Counted from the first letter of the stretch, positions 8,267 through 18,079 are shown. The stretch is DNA of 36,339 nucleotides from Pseudonocardia sp. (GCF_025465255.1 NZ_JAODNI010000099.1:1-36339), one strand, 5' to 3'. Numbers and translations: made by a program. The notes: generated by a model not told the origin, from the letters alone.

Positions 8267-8913
8267 GGTGTCTCCGGAGGAGGAGGGGTGAACCGGGTGG
8301 CGGACACGTGCTCCTGCGCGAGCCGGCGCAGGGCGGCGAGCAGGTGGTCCCCGAGGACCGTGCCGACGAGCGCGGTCTCGGCGCGGACGTCCCGGTCGGG
8401 GACCGCGGAGACCGTGTCCAGGTCCGCCTCCGCGACCAGCTCGACGGCCCGGACGTAGGCATCGAGCACCGTGGCCAGCCGCTCGCCGCCGACGCGGTGC
8501 ATCGCCGCCAGGACGTCGACCGCCGCGTCCCTGGCGGGCGCGTCCGCCGAGACCCGCCAGCCCCGCGCGTCGACGACGCGGCCGATCTCCGCCACCGCCT
8601 GCGCGCGGTACTCGTCGTGCTCCGTGGCGCCGGCGCCGGGCGTGACCGTCCCGACCGTGGCGCCGAGCATCTCGTGCAGCGGGACGTCCGGGTCGTCGAT
8701 CGCGGCGAGGACCTTGCGGACCGCGGAGATCGACAGGCCGCCCACGTCGACGAGCGAGCGGATCAGGGTCAGCCGGCGGACGTGCGCCTGCCCGTAGCTG
8801 GCCTGGTTCGCCGAGGTCGTGGTCTCGCCGCGCGGGAGGAGGCCCTCGCGGAGGTAGTACTTGATCGTCGCGACGGGGACCCCCGCCACGGTGCTCAAAT
8901 CGGACACCCGCAT
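8263..8913 (-). CDS. MerR family transcriptional regulator
   Basis: This 216-residue protein has an N-terminal MerR winged helix (MRVSDLSTVAGVPVATIKYY, then LREGLLPRGETTTSANQASYG) covering about residues 1-70. A helical effector part of about 140 residues follows. It lacks an obvious metal-binding Cys cluster, so an organic effector is likelier than a metal. The start ATG at 8913 is not preceded by a Shine-Dalgarno sequence; a promoter placed 7 bases upstream suggests a leaderless message. It is cotranscribed with the membrane protein downstream and probably autoregulates through the palindrome in its own promoter. Confidence 0.92.
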   Translation of the reverse strand: MRVSDLSTVAGVPVATIKYYLREGLLPRGETTTSANQASYGQAHVRRLTLIRSLVDVGGLSISAVRKVLAAIDDPDVPLHEMLGATVGTVTPGAGATEHDEYRAQAVAEIGRVVDARGWRVSADAPARDAAVDVLAAMHRVGGERLATVLDAYVRAVELVAEADLDTVSAVPDRDVRAETALVGTVLGDHLLAALRRLAQEHVSATRFTPPPPETP

Positions 8914-8920
8914 GGTGGAT

Positions 8921-8950
8921 ACTGTAACTATCGGATAGCGGCGGTGTCCA
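8921..8950 (-). promoter_or_regulatory. MerR-type leaderless promoter with operator in the spacer
   Basis: On the minus strand TGGACA (8950-8945) and TACAGT (8926-8921) are separated by 18 bases. The palindrome CTATC-C-GATAG (8938-8928) lies in the spacer, as is typical for MerR operators. The -10 element ends 7 bases before the ATG at 8913, leaving no room for a ribosome site. Confidence 0.5.
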
Positions 8951-8978
8951 CTATCCGCGCAAACGCAACGACCTCCCT

Positions 8979-9039
8979 GCGTTGTGGACCCACAACGCGC
9001 GTATCAGGCCTCGAAATCAGCGTTGTGGAGGCACAACGC
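8979..9039. repeat. Twin GCGTTGTG/CACAACGC palindromes
   Basis: Two copies of GCGTTGTG-N4-CACAACGC occupy 8979-8998 and 9020-9039; only the loop differs (GACC and GAGG). The centres are 41 bases apart, close to four helical turns. They lie between the thioesterase stop and the merR promoter. They could be operators, a dispersed repeat or a double terminator. Confidence 0.7.
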
Positions 9040-9057
9040 GGGAAGGGGTGGGAGGGG

Positions 9058-9483
9058 TCAGGCGGGGAGGAGGGGGAGCGGGTCCCCCAGGGCCTTCATG
9101 ATCACGTCCGGGATCTCGCGTTTGCCCGAGCCGTCCACCGCGATCACCACGTAGACGGTCCGGCCCAGGCAGGTGACGGCGTAGGACTCGCCCGAGTGCC
9201 TCCGCACCTCGAAGTCCAGGGCGAAGCTGGTCCGGCCGATCCGGGACGTCGAGACCGCGATCCGCACGTCGTCACCCCAGCCGACGCCGGCCTTCCAGTC
9301 GATCTCCGAGCGGACGAGCTGGACGTCGTAGCCCGCGTCCGTCATGGAGGTGTAGGGGAGCCCGCGGTCGGCGAGGAAGGCGGTCATCGCGTCGTCGAAG
9401 TACGCGAGGTACCAGCCGTTGAAGACGACGCCCTGCTGGTCGACCTCCAGGTAGCGGACGTTGACCGGGTGCGTGAAGGTCAT
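9058..9483 (-). CDS. Acyl-CoA thioesterase, 4HBT hotdog family
   Basis: This 141-residue single hotdog-fold protein hydrolyses acyl-CoA or aroyl-CoA thioesters. The family motif is clear at residues 10-30: VRYLEVDQQGVVFNGWYLAYF, with Asp14 as the expected catalytic residue of the 4-hydroxybenzoyl-CoA thioesterase/YbgC group. The length is normal. It follows the MerR regulator (stop at 9527) by 43 bases on the same strand and is probably cotranscribed with it. That regulator diverges from fadA-fadB, so a role in relieving acyl-CoA load during fatty acid use is reasonable. Confidence 0.88.
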   Translation of the reverse strand: MTFTHPVNVRYLEVDQQGVVFNGWYLAYFDDAMTAFLADRGLPYTSMTDAGYDVQLVRSEIDWKAGVGWGDDVRIAVSTSRIGRTSFALDFEVRRHSGESYAVTCLGRTVYVVIAVDGSGKREIPDVIMKALGDPLPLLPA

Positions 9484-9526
9484 GCGCGGACCCTACGAGG
9501 CCTTCGACGGGAGGGGCGCGTCCGGC

Positions 9527-10276
9527 TCAGCCCGCCGCGTCGCCGGGCTCCTTCTCGGTGTCCACCCGCTCGCGGATGTTCCGGTTCACCGCCCGCCCGA
9601 ACGCCGTCACGACGCCCTGCACGGTCACCGGCTTGAGGTGCGACAGCGCCGCGGCGAGGCGGGTCCGCTCCTCGGCCGGGCGGCCCGCGTCGCGGTAGGG
9701 CTGCAGGACCTGGTCCTGGAACAGCTTCATCAGGTCCTCCGCCAGCGCGGCCGTGTGCTGCTCGATCACCTCGTGCGAGCGCTGCCAGAAGTCCGCGGGC
9801 AGGCCGTGGTCCAGGGAGTCCAGCCCGGCGGCCAGCGCGCCGGGGCCCTGCAGGCGCACCCGGCCGTCGTCGAGATGCTGAACGACGCCGAACGCCACCA
9901 GCTTCTCGACGTCCGCGTCGTCGAGCACGCGGCCCGCCCGCCGGTCCAGCTCCTTGCGCTCGACCTCCTCGAGCGGCTCCGGCGCCCACGGGGTGAGCAG
10001 CGCGAGCTGCAGCGCCAGCTCCTCGGGTCCGGCCGAGTGCGGCACCCGTTCGAGGTGACGTTCGATCGCCGACAGGGTGAATCCCAGGGCCGACAGCTCG
10101 CCGACGAGCTGGAGCCGGGCGATGTGGTCCGGCCCGTACAGGCCGGTGCGCCCGCGCAGTCGCGGCGGCGGGAGCAGTCCACGACCCGAGTAGAAGCGGA
10201 TGTTCCGGACCGTGACGCCGGTGCGCTCGGCCAGCTGGTCGATCGTCAGCAGCTCGGCCGTCGGCTCGGGGTCCAT
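9527..10276 (-). CDS. MerR family regulator divergent from fadAB
   Basis: This 249-residue protein has a MerR DNA-binding domain at residues 9-80 (LTIDQLAERTGVTVRNIRFY, then GLYGPDHIARLQLVGELSALG). A long helical C-terminal part (residues 95-249) includes a WQRSHEVIEQHTAALAEDLM helix. No Cys is present in the effector part, so metal or thiol sensing is unlikely; an acyl-CoA or fatty acid effector would fit the neighbours but is inferred. ATG at 10276 faces the fadA gene across 121 bases that hold a MerR-type promoter. A thioesterase gene follows in the same direction. Confidence 0.92.
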   Translation of the reverse strand: MDPEPTAELLTIDQLAERTGVTVRNIRFYSGRGLLPPPRLRGRTGLYGPDHIARLQLVGELSALGFTLSAIERHLERVPHSAGPEELALQLALLTPWAPEPLEEVERKELDRRAGRVLDDADVEKLVAFGVVQHLDDGRVRLQGPGALAAGLDSLDHGLPADFWQRSHEVIEQHTAALAEDLMKLFQDQVLQPYRDAGRPAEERTRLAAALSHLKPVTVQGVVTAFGRAVNRNIRERVDTEKEPGDAAG

Positions 10277-10298
10277 GGGGGCCAGGCTACGACATTTC

Positions 10299-10328
10299 TT
10301 GACCTATGTGACAGTGCTGCTGTAACAA
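10299..10328 (+). promoter_or_regulatory. fadAB promoter with MerR-type operator
   Basis: TTGACC (10299-10304) and TAACAA (10323-10328) are separated by 18 bases. The interrupted palindrome TGTGACAG-TGCTG-CTGTAACA (10307-10327, one mismatch) fills the spacer. An elongated spacer with a central palindrome is the hallmark of promoters activated by MerR proteins, and a MerR gene starts 23 bases away in the opposite direction. Confidence 0.6.
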
Positions 10329-10397
10329 AGGGGTAGGGGCCACGGGCGCCGCTGTCGCGGTGCCCGGCCGGTCCGCCGACGCAGACGAGAGGTTCGC

Positions 10398-11618
<1,221 letters not shown>

Positions 11619-11623
11619 GGGGA

Positions 11624-13789
11624 ATGGCAGTGACCGAGAAGGCAGTCCGCTGGGAGAAGGACTCCGACGGGATCGCGATCGTCACGCTCGACGACCCGGG
11701 CCGCAGCGCCAACACGATGAACGACCGCTACAAGGCGGGCATGGACGCCGTCCTCGCCGAGCTCGAGGCGGCGAAGGACGAGATCTCCGGTGTGATCATC
11801 ACCTCCGCGAAGAAGACCTTCTTCGCCGGCGGTGACCTGGACGCGCTGGTCAAGGCGACGGCCGAGGACGCCCCGGCGCTGTTCGAGAACGTCACCGAGG
11901 TCAAGGCGCAGCTGCGCCGGCTGGAGACGTTCGGCAAGCCCGTCGTCGCGGCGATGAACGGCACCGCGCTCGGCGGCGGCCTGGAGATCGGCCTGGCCAC
12001 GCACCACCGCATCGGCCTCGACGGGAAGGGTGTGGTCTACGGCCTGCCCGAGGTCACCCTGGGCCTGCTGCCCGGTGGCGGCGGCGTCACCCGGATCACG
12101 CGCATGCTCGGCATTGCGAACGGCTTCATGCAGGTCCTCGCGCAGGGCCAGCGGCACAAGCCGGCCAAGGCGCTGGAGATCGGGATCGTCGACGAGCTCG
12201 CCTCGACCCCCGAGGAGATGCTGCAGAAGGCGAAGGCCTGGATCGCCGCGAACCCGGAGGCCAAGCAGCCCTGGGACACCCCCGGCCACAAGATCCCCGG
12301 TGGCACCCCGGCCAGCCCGAAGCTGGCGGCCATCCTGCCGGCGTTCCCCGCGAACCTGCGCAAGCAGCTCAAGGGCGCGCCGATGCCGGCTCCGCGCAAC
12401 ATCCTCTCGGCCGCGGTCGAGGGTGCGCAGGTGGACTTCGACACCGCGCTGCGGATCGAGGGGCGCTACTTCGTCGACCTGGTCACCGGCCAGGTCTCGA
12501 CGAACATGACCAAGGCGTTCTTCTTCGACCTGCAGGCCATCAACGGCGGCAAGTCCCGCCCGGACGGCCACGAGAAGTACACGCCGCGCAAGGTCGCCGT
12601 CCTCGGCGCCGGGATGATGGGCGCGGGCATCGCCTACGTCTGCGCCCAGTCCGGCTGGGAGGTCATGCTCAAGGACGTCTCGCTGGAGGCGGCCGAGAAG
12701 GGCAAGGCGTACTCCGAGGGCCTGGTCGCCAAGGGCGTCAAGCGCGGCAAGGTCACCGCCGAGAAGGGTGAGGCGCTGCTCGGGCGCATCACCCCGACCG
12801 ACGACTACAACGACCTTGCCGGCTGCGACACCGTCATCGAGGCGGTCTTCGAGTCCGTCGCGCTCAAGCAGGAGGTCTTCCGCGAGGCGATGAAGGTCGT
12901 CGAGCCGGACGCGCTGCTGTGCTCGAACACCTCCACCCTCCCGATCACCGAGCTCGCCGCCGGCATCGACCGGCCCGCGGACTTCATCGGCCTGCACTTC
13001 TTCTCGCCGGTGGACAAGATGCCGCTCGTGGAGATCATCCGCGGTGAGCAGACCTCGGACGCCACGCTGGCCAAGGCCTTCGACGTGACGCTCGGGATCC
13101 GCAAGACCCCGATCGTCGTCAACGACTCCCGCGGCTTCTTCACCAGCCGGGTCATCGGGACGTTCATCAACGAGGGCATCGCGATGCTCGCCGAGGGCAT
13201 CGACCCGCAGACCATCGAGCAGGCGTCGGCGCAGGCCGGCTACCCCGCACCGGTGCTGCAGCTGATGGACGAGCTCACGCTCACCCTGCCGCAGAAGATC
13301 CGCAAGGAGACCCAGGCGGGGGTCGAGGCGGCCGGGCAGACCTGGACCCCGCACCCGGGCGACGTGATCGTGGACCGGATGGTCGACGAGTTCGGCCGCA
13401 AGGGGAAGAGCTCCGGTGCCGGCTTCTACTCCTACGTCGACGGCAAGCGGGCCGGCCTCTGGCCGGGGCTGCGGGAGAACTTCAAGGCGACGAACCACGA
13501 CGTCGACCTGAAGGAGCTCTCGGAGCGGATGCTCGTCATCGAGTCGCTGGAGACGGTGCGCTGCTTCGACGAGGGCGTGCTCATGACGACCGCGGACGCC
13601 AACATCGGCTCGATCTTCGGCATCGGCTACCCGGCCTGGACCGGCGGGGTCATGCAGTACATCGAGGGCTTCGACGGTGGCGTGGCCGGCTTCGTCGCCC
13701 GCGCCGACGAGTTCGCGCAGAAGTACGGCGCCCGCTTCGAGGTCCCGGCGTCGCTCCGCGCCCGGGCGAAGGAGACCGCCGCGGCGTAA
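11624..13789 (+). CDS. fadB: Fatty acid oxidation multifunctional protein (enoyl-CoA hydratase / 3-hydroxyacyl-CoA dehydrogenase)
   Basis: This 721-residue fusion acts between acyl-CoA dehydrogenase and thiolase. Residues 1-190 are the crotonase domain (oxyanion loops [10 protein letters not shown] and [16 protein letters not shown], then [15 protein letters not shown] with the catalytic Glu). The NAD-binding domain begins near residue 325 with [19 protein letters not shown]. The dehydrogenase catalytic His lies in [18 protein letters not shown], and [12 protein letters not shown] and two 3HCDH C-terminal domains follow. Length and order match the bacterial FadB family. The ATG at 11624 follows GAGGGGA, five bases after the fadA stop. 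A strong hairpin follows the gene. Confidence 0.95.
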   Translation: MAVTEKAVRWEKDSDGIAIVTLDDPGRSANTMNDRYKAGMDAVLAELEAAKDEISGVIITSAKKTFFAGGDLDALVKATAEDAPALFENVTEVKAQLRRLETFGKPVVAAMNGTALGGGLEIGLATHHRIGLDGKGVVYGLPEVTLGLLPGGGGVTRITRMLGIANGFMQVLAQGQRHKPAKALEIGIVDELASTPEEMLQKAKAWIAANPEAKQPWDTPGHKIPGGTPASPKLAAILPAFPANLRKQLKGAPMPAPRNILSAAVEGAQVDFDTALRIEGRYFVDLVTGQVSTNMTKAFFFDLQAINGGKSRPDGHEKYTPRKVAVLGAGMMGAGIAYVCAQSGWEVMLKDVSLEAAEKGKAYSEGLVAKGVKRGKVTAEKGEALLGRITPTDDYNDLAGCDTVIEAVFESVALKQEVFREAMKVVEPDALLCSNTSTLPITELAAGIDRPADFIGLHFFSPVDKMPLVEIIRGEQTSDATLAKAFDVTLGIRKTPIVVNDSRGFFTSRVIGTFINEGIAMLAEGIDPQTIEQASAQAGYPAPVLQLMDELTLTLPQKIRKETQAGVEAAGQTWTPHPGDVIVDRMVDEFGRKGKSSGAGFYSYVDGKRAGLWPGLRENFKATNHDVDLKELSERMLVIESLETVRCFDEGVLMTTADANIGSIFGIGYPAWTGGVMQYIEGFDGGVAGFVARADEFAQKYGARFEVPASLRARAKETAAA

Positions 13790-13807
13790 TGGCGCCCTGC
13801 TGATCTT

Positions 13808-13856
13808 CACGAACGGCACTTTTGCTCACTTGGTCTGAGCGAGAGTGCCGTTCGTG
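13808..13856 (+). terminator. Long hairpin after fadB
   Basis: A 21-base arm at 13808-13828 (core CGAACGGCACTTTTGCTCA) pairs with 13836-13856 across a CTTGGTC loop. The only two non-Watson-Crick positions are T-G, giving G-U pairs in RNA. It lies 19 bases after the fadB stop and before dedA. No U-tract follows, so it may terminate with Rho help or be a dispersed palindrome. Confidence 0.65.
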
Positions 13857-13935
13857 CGTTCGGCCGGGGTTGCCTCCACGTGCGGACTCTCACGGAAAGC
13901 GGTCTCGGGTCGGACGTTTCGGGCACCATCGGGGT

Positions 13936-14562
13936 GTGGCCGACTGGATTTTCTCGATCGTCGACCGTCTCGGTGCCCCCGGGGTGGGGTTCCTGATCTT
14001 CCTGGAGAACGTGATCCCGCCCATCCCCTCCGAGCTGATCCTGCCGCTGGCCGGGTTCCGGGCGCGGACGGGGATGCTGGACCTGTGGTGGGTCTGGCCG
14101 GCCGCGACTGCGGGGTCCGTGCTGGGCGCGCTCGTCCTCTACGCGGTCGGGGCGCTGCTCGGCTACGAACGCGTGTACGCGCTGTCCGGCAAGCGCTGGT
14201 TCATCCTCTCCAGCCAGAAGGACCTCGAACGCGGCCGCTCCCTCATGGAGTCCCACGGCGGCAAGATCGTCCTGCTGGGCCGGTGCGTGCCGCTGATCCG
14301 CAGCGTCGTCTCCATCCCGGCCGGGCTCGCGCGGATGCCGCTGTGGCGGTTCACCGCGCTCACCGCGATCGGCAGCGGTGTCTGGAACGCCGTGTTCATC
14401 GGCCTGGGCTGGTACCTGGGGGAGAACTGGGACCAGGTCGAGAGCGCGATGGGCCCGGCCTCGTACGTGGTCCTCGCGCTCGTGCTCGTGGGGATCGCGT
14501 GGCTGGTGGTGCGGCGCCTGCGGGCCCGCAAGGGCTACATCGGCACGCACCGCGCGCCTTGA
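13936..14562 (+). CDS. DedA family membrane protein
   Basis: This 208-residue inner-membrane protein belongs to the DedA/SNARE-associated (VTT) family, now linked to undecaprenyl-phosphate or phospholipid scrambling. The family core is clear: FLENVIPPIPSELILPLAGF at residues 20-40 and the Arg-rich motif GRCVPLIRSVVSIPAG near residue 115, which together form the re-entrant substrate region. About five hydrophobic segments are present. GTG at 13936 gives the normal family length; the frame is open farther upstream through the hairpin, but that stretch is not conserved-looking. No good ribosome site is seen, so a leaderless start is possible. It stands alone, convergent with the ligase gene. Confidence 0.9.
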   Translation: MADWIFSIVDRLGAPGVGFLIFLENVIPPIPSELILPLAGFRARTGMLDLWWVWPAATAGSVLGALVLYAVGALLGYERVYALSGKRWFILSSQKDLERGRSLMESHGGKIVLLGRCVPLIRSVVSIPAGLARMPLWRFTALTAIGSGVWNAVFIGLGWYLGENWDQVESAMGPASYVVLALVLVGIAWLVVRRLRARKGYIGTHRAP

Positions 14563-14581
14563 GGCGCGGGGCGCGGCCCGC

Positions 14582-15670
14582 TCAGGTCCTTCGCGCCGCC
14601 TCGGCGACCACCGCGGCCAGGTCCCCCTCGTGCCCGGCCACCTCGCGTTGCGTCCGGGACCCCGTGCCCCGGCCCAGCACCGCGCCGAGGAGCACCCGCA
14701 CGTCGTCGAGGTCCCCGGCGTCCTCCAGGGCCTCCCGCACGTACCCGACCAGCGCGTCGAGCACCTCGACGGCCGGCGCCGGACGCCACACCCCGGGCAG
14801 CAGGAGATCCTCCTCGACCCCGGACCGGGCGGCCCGCCAGGACGCCAGCCGCAGCACCTCGGTCCGGACGTCGTCCGCCGGGACGCCCGCGCGCCAGTCC
14901 CGCGCCGCCGTCTCGACCAGCCCGCGGACGAGCGCCGCGAGCAGCACCGCGTCGTCCGGGTCCAGGCACACGTCCGCCACCCGGATCTCGACGGTCGGGT
15001 GCTGCGCCGAGAGCCGGGCGTCGAGGTAGAGCATCGCCTCGTCCAGGATCGTGCCCGTGCCGAGCATCTCCTCGACGACCGCGCGGTAACCGGCGGCCGA
15101 CCCGAACGTCTGGTACCCGCCCGCGGACGGCCAGCGCTGCCAGACCTCGCCGCGGAAGCTCGCGTACCCCGAGTCCCGGCCCTGCCAGAACGGCGAGTTG
15201 CCCGTCACGGCGAGCAGCGGTGCGAGCCAGGGCCGGATCCGGTCCAGGACCGCGACGCCCTCCTCGTCCCCGTCGACCGCGACGTGCACGTGGCACCCGC
15301 AGGTCAGCTGCTCGTCGACGGTCATGCCGAAGCGCTCGGCCAGCGCCCGGTACCGCGGCGTCGGCGACACCGACGGCTCGACGGCCAGGGGTGACGTCGC
15401 CAACGCGGCCACCGCGACCCCGACGGCGCCGGCGGCCTCCCTGGCCGCCGCCCGGGCCGTCCGCAGCTCCTTGCCCAGCTCCGTGAGGGTGCGGACCGGC
15501 CGGGTCCCGGTCTCGATCTGCTCGTTCTGCAGCTCGCCGGTGAGCTCCTCGGTCTCGCCGTCGGGTTCGTCCGCCGACCGGAGGACCGCGCCCGCGAGGG
15601 CCACCGGCCGTCCAGTCTCGGGATTCACCAGCAGGAACTCCTCCTCGACACCGACCGTTCGCACCAGCAT
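14582..15670 (-). CDS. YbdK-type carboxylate-amine ligase (glutamate-cysteine ligase family 2)
   Basis: This 362-residue ATP-dependent ligase is related to glutamate-cysteine ligase. The N-terminal VGVEEEFLLVNPETGRPV motif with its acidic metal/ATP residues, LTGELQNEQIETGT near residue 45, CGCHVHVAVDGDEEGVAVLD near residue 150 and VEIRVADVCLDPDDAVLLAA are family signatures. E. coli YbdK has weak glutamate-cysteine ligase activity. Mycothiol producers do not need glutathione, so the true amine substrate here is unclear. ATG at 15670 gives the usual family length. It diverges from the GAF-ANTAR gene across 90 bases. Confidence 0.9.
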   Translation of the reverse strand: MLVRTVGVEEEFLLVNPETGRPVALAGAVLRSADEPDGETEELTGELQNEQIETGTRPVRTLTELGKELRTARAAAREAAGAVGVAVAALATSPLAVEPSVSPTPRYRALAERFGMTVDEQLTCGCHVHVAVDGDEEGVAVLDRIRPWLAPLLAVTGNSPFWQGRDSGYASFRGEVWQRWPSAGGYQTFGSAAGYRAVVEEMLGTGTILDEAMLYLDARLSAQHPTVEIRVADVCLDPDDAVLLAALVRGLVETAARDWRAGVPADDVRTEVLRLASWRAARSGVEEDLLLPGVWRPAPAVEVLDALVGYVREALEDAGDLDDVRVLLGAVLGRGTGSRTQREVAGHEGDLAAVVAEAARRT

Positions 15671-15760
15671 GCGGGCAGTATCACGGGAGGATCGGGGTTG
15701 CCGTGACCCGGGAGGTCGGTCACGATTCCCGGTCGGCGACGAACGGATGGAGACCACCGC

Positions 15761-16570
15761 GTGACCACGGAGCAGGAGTGGGCGGACGACAGGCAGCGGT
15801 TCGTCGCGGAATGGGAACCGGCCCTGGCCGACGGCCCCTCCCGGGGTCTGGACGGGACGCGTCTCGGGCCGCTCGCGCAGCAGTTCGTCGTGCTGTCCGA
15901 GGCGTTGCTGGCCGCGGACACCGTCGCGGAGGTGCTGGACCGGGTCGTCCGCGCCACCAAGGAGATCGTCCCCGGGGCCGATCTCGTCAGTGTGACGATG
16001 CGGGACCCCGACGAGGGCTTCCGCACCCCTGTCGAGACGGATCCGCTCGCGACCCGGCTCGACGAGCTGCAGTACGAGATGGACGAGGGCCCGTGCGTGG
16101 CGGCGACCCGCAAGCAGGGCTTCGGGCTCGTCTTCGAGCGGGACCTCGCCGACGCTCCGGACTTCCCGCGGTACGGGCCCGCGGCCGTCGAGCTGGGGGC
16201 GCGCGGCGTGCTCGCCGTCGGGCTGTTCCCGCAGGGTGACGCGCCACGGATGGGGGCGCTGAACCTGTACTCGCTGTCGGTGGGCGGGCTCGACGACGCG
16301 GACCGCGACGTCGCGCTGGTCCTGGCCGCGCACGCGTCGACCGCCCTGGCCGCCACCGAGGCCTGCTCGGCCGCGGACCTGGAAGCCGCACAGCTGCGGG
16401 TCGCGCTGCAGAGCCGGGACGTGATCGGCCAGGCGAAGGGCATCCTGATGGAACGCCGCGGGATCTCGGCGACGGAGGCGTTCGACGTCCTGCGCGCGGC
16501 CTCCCAGTCCCTCAACGTCAAGCTGGCGACGATCGCGGCGACGCTGGTCAGCCGCCGCGGGGATCTCTGA
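15761..16570 (+). CDS. GAF and ANTAR domain protein (RNA-binding antiterminator)
   Basis: This 269-residue cytoplasmic regulator has a GAF sensor at about residues 45-195 (DRVVRATKEIVPGADLVSVT, then YEMDEGPCVAATR). A C-terminal ANTAR domain at about 205-265 reads LQSRDVIGQAKGILMERRGI, then ATEAFDVLRAASQSLNVKLA. ANTAR domains bind paired hairpins in nascent RNA to prevent termination. The start is GTG at 15761 with GGATGGAGA upstream. It resembles the orphan GAF-ANTAR proteins common in actinobacteria. The ligand is unknown; no haem or redox Cys is obvious. Confidence 0.93.
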   Translation: MTTEQEWADDRQRFVAEWEPALADGPSRGLDGTRLGPLAQQFVVLSEALLAADTVAEVLDRVVRATKEIVPGADLVSVTMRDPDEGFRTPVETDPLATRLDELQYEMDEGPCVAATRKQGFGLVFERDLADAPDFPRYGPAAVELGARGVLAVGLFPQGDAPRMGALNLYSLSVGGLDDADRDVALVLAAHASTALAATEACSAADLEAAQLRVALQSRDVIGQAKGILMERRGISATEAFDVLRAASQSLNVKLATIAATLVSRRGDL

Positions 16571-16668
16571 CACCTCTTTCTCGAACCCGGATGTCGAGCG
16601 CGACGGTCCGGCTCCGACCACTGCGTGACGGCGCCCGCCAGGGCCGCCCACCCACCGGGGAGACCGCC

Positions 16669-17229
16669 ATGCGGAAGATCGTGCACTTCGTCCACACCTC
16701 GCTCGACGGGTTCGTCGAGGGCCCGAAGGGCGAGTTCGACTGGCCGCTGATGGGGCCGGAGCTCTCCGCCTACTCCTTCGGGCTCGACGAGCGCGCGACC
16801 ACACTCCTCTACGGCCGCGTGGTCTGGGAGATGATGGCGTCCTTCTGGCCGCACGCCGAGTCGATGTCCGACGACCCGCACGATCTGGCGTACGCGCCGA
16901 AGTGGCGGGCGATGCCGAAGGTCGTCGCGTCCCGGACCCTGGAGAACGCGGAGCACGGCGCCCGCGTGATCGGCCGGGACCTCGCGGTGGAGGTCGACGA
17001 GCTCAGGGCCGGGCCCGGCGGGGACATCCTGCTCATGGGCGGGTCCGGGCTCGCGGCGAGCCTGATGGACCGCGGCCTCGTCGACGAGGTGCACGTGGGC
17101 GTGCACCCCGTCGTCCTGGGCGGCGGGAAGCCGTTCCTGCCGCCGGCCGAGGGCCGGTTCACGCTGCGGCTCGAGGAGTCCCAGGTGTGCGACGGCCAGG
17201 TGGTCGTCTCCCGCTACCGGCCCGCCTGA
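16669..17229 (+). CDS. Dihydrofolate reductase-like / RibD C-terminal family protein
   Basis: This 186-residue NADPH-dependent reductase fold matches the RibD_C family of small actinobacterial paralogues. The signature HTSLDGFVEGPKGEFDW is at residues 8-24, with LLYGRVVWEMM in the middle. DILLMGGSGLAASLMDRGLVDE is the nucleotide-binding strand-helix, and VHPVVLGGGKPFL closes the fold. ATG at 16669 follows GGGGAG by six bases; an upstream in-frame ATG at 16591 gives an unconserved leader and is rejected. The substrate is unknown. Its last 16 bases overlap a membrane-protein remnant on the other strand. Confidence 0.9.
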   Translation: MRKIVHFVHTSLDGFVEGPKGEFDWPLMGPELSAYSFGLDERATTLLYGRVVWEMMASFWPHAESMSDDPHDLAYAPKWRAMPKVVASRTLENAEHGARVIGRDLAVEVDELRAGPGGDILLMGGSGLAASLMDRGLVDEVHVGVHPVVLGGGKPFLPPAEGRFTLRLEESQVCDGQVVVSRYRPA

Positions 17230-17422
17230 ACGATCCCGATCGGGATCCGGGCTGCCAGCAGGTAGCCGGTGACCAGGGCGGCGGCGCAGGCCGGCGCCCA
17301 GATCGGGAGCGCGCCGACGCCGCTCTGCTCGATCATCAGGCCGGGGCGAAGCCGTGGGCGGCCGGACCCAGCATCGCCCCGGCGGCGAGCACGATCCCGG
17401 TCACCAGCTGCGGCAACGGCAC
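17214..17422 (-). pseudogene. Remnant of an integral membrane protein, frameshifted
   Basis: On the minus strand 17422-17336 reads VPLPQLVTGIVLAAGAML, then GPAAHGFAPA and a stop. In another frame immediately after comes GLMIEQSGVGALPIWAPACA, continuing AALVTGYLLAARIPIG. Together they look like two consecutive transmembrane segments of one protein split by a frameshift and lacking most of the gene. I cannot name the family. It abuts a broken response regulator, so this intergenic stretch is a deletion scar. Confidence 0.4.
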
Positions 17423-17432
17423 CGCCCCCGGC

Positions 17433-17720
17433 CGGACGAGGCCGCACCTGCTCGTCGTGGACGACGTCCCCGTGCTGAATGCCTACCCCGCGGTCCCCCG
17501 ACCTCGTCCTGACCGACCTGCAGATGCCCCGGCTCGACGGGTTCGGGCTGGTCCGGGCCCTGCGGGAACGCGGGGAGCGGGTGCCGGTCATCCTGCTGAC
17601 CGCGCGGGACGACGCCCTGACCCGACGCACCGCGGCCGCGGTGGGGGTGGACGGCCTGCTGCTCAAGCCGTTCGGCCTGACCGAGCTGGCCGCGCGGGTC
17701 CGTGGGGCTCTGGGCTCCGC
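17433..17720 (+). pseudogene. Broken response regulator receiver domain
   Basis: The first receiver strand with its acidic pair reads RPHLLVVDDVPVLN in one frame (from 17433). The text then jumps, in a second frame, to SPDLVLTDLQMPRLDGFGLV with the phosphoacceptor Asp, LLTARDD with the conserved Thr, and LLKPFGLTELAARV with the Lys. About 35 residues that normally link strand 1 to strand 3 are missing, and the frame is shifted. There is no start codon with a ribosome site and no output domain, so the gene is dead. Confidence 0.7.
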
Positions 17721-17779
17721 CGCCGGCCGGGTGTGGCAGCCTGATCCCCGGTTTCCCGGGATCGAGGAGCGCAGAGAAG

Positions 17780-18070
17780 ATGATCCGCAACGCGGTGGTC
17801 GGGCACGTGCGCGAGGGCGTGCCGGTCGAGGACGTCGAGAAGGCGGTCCAGGGCATCCGGGAGCTCCGGGTCGACGGCGAGCCGCTGCCGGTCGTCGCGG
17901 GTCTGGACCTCGGTCTGCGGGACTGCAACGCGAGCTTCGCCAGCACGGTGGATCTCCCCGACGAGGCCGCCTACCGCGCCTACGACCTCGACGCGGAGCA
18001 CAACCGGGTGCGCGCCGAGCTCTTCGCTCCGATCTGCGAGCGCGTCGACCGGATCCAGTTCCGGATCTGA
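17780..18070 (+). CDS. Dabb (stress-responsive A/B barrel) domain protein
   Basis: This 96-residue protein has the dimeric alpha+beta barrel (Dabb) pattern: IRNAVVGHVREGVPVEDVEK at the start, then VVAGLDLGLRDCNASFASTV, and a C-terminal AEHNRVRAELFAPICERVDR helix. Dabb proteins include small cyclases and monooxygenase-like folds, but most actinobacterial copies are uncharacterised. ATG at 17780 has GAGGAG ten bases upstream; the frame is open farther upstream through pseudogene sequence. It is followed nine bases later by an ABC ATPase gene and may be cotranscribed with it. Confidence 0.82.
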   Translation: MIRNAVVGHVREGVPVEDVEKAVQGIRELRVDGEPLPVVAGLDLGLRDCNASFASTVDLPDEAAYRAYDLDAEHNRVRAELFAPICERVDRIQFRI

Positions 18071-18079
18071 TTCGCCCCG

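Noticed and set aside
8979..9039. A CRISPR array
   Set aside because: Only two palindromes exist, with one short spacer and no cas genes.
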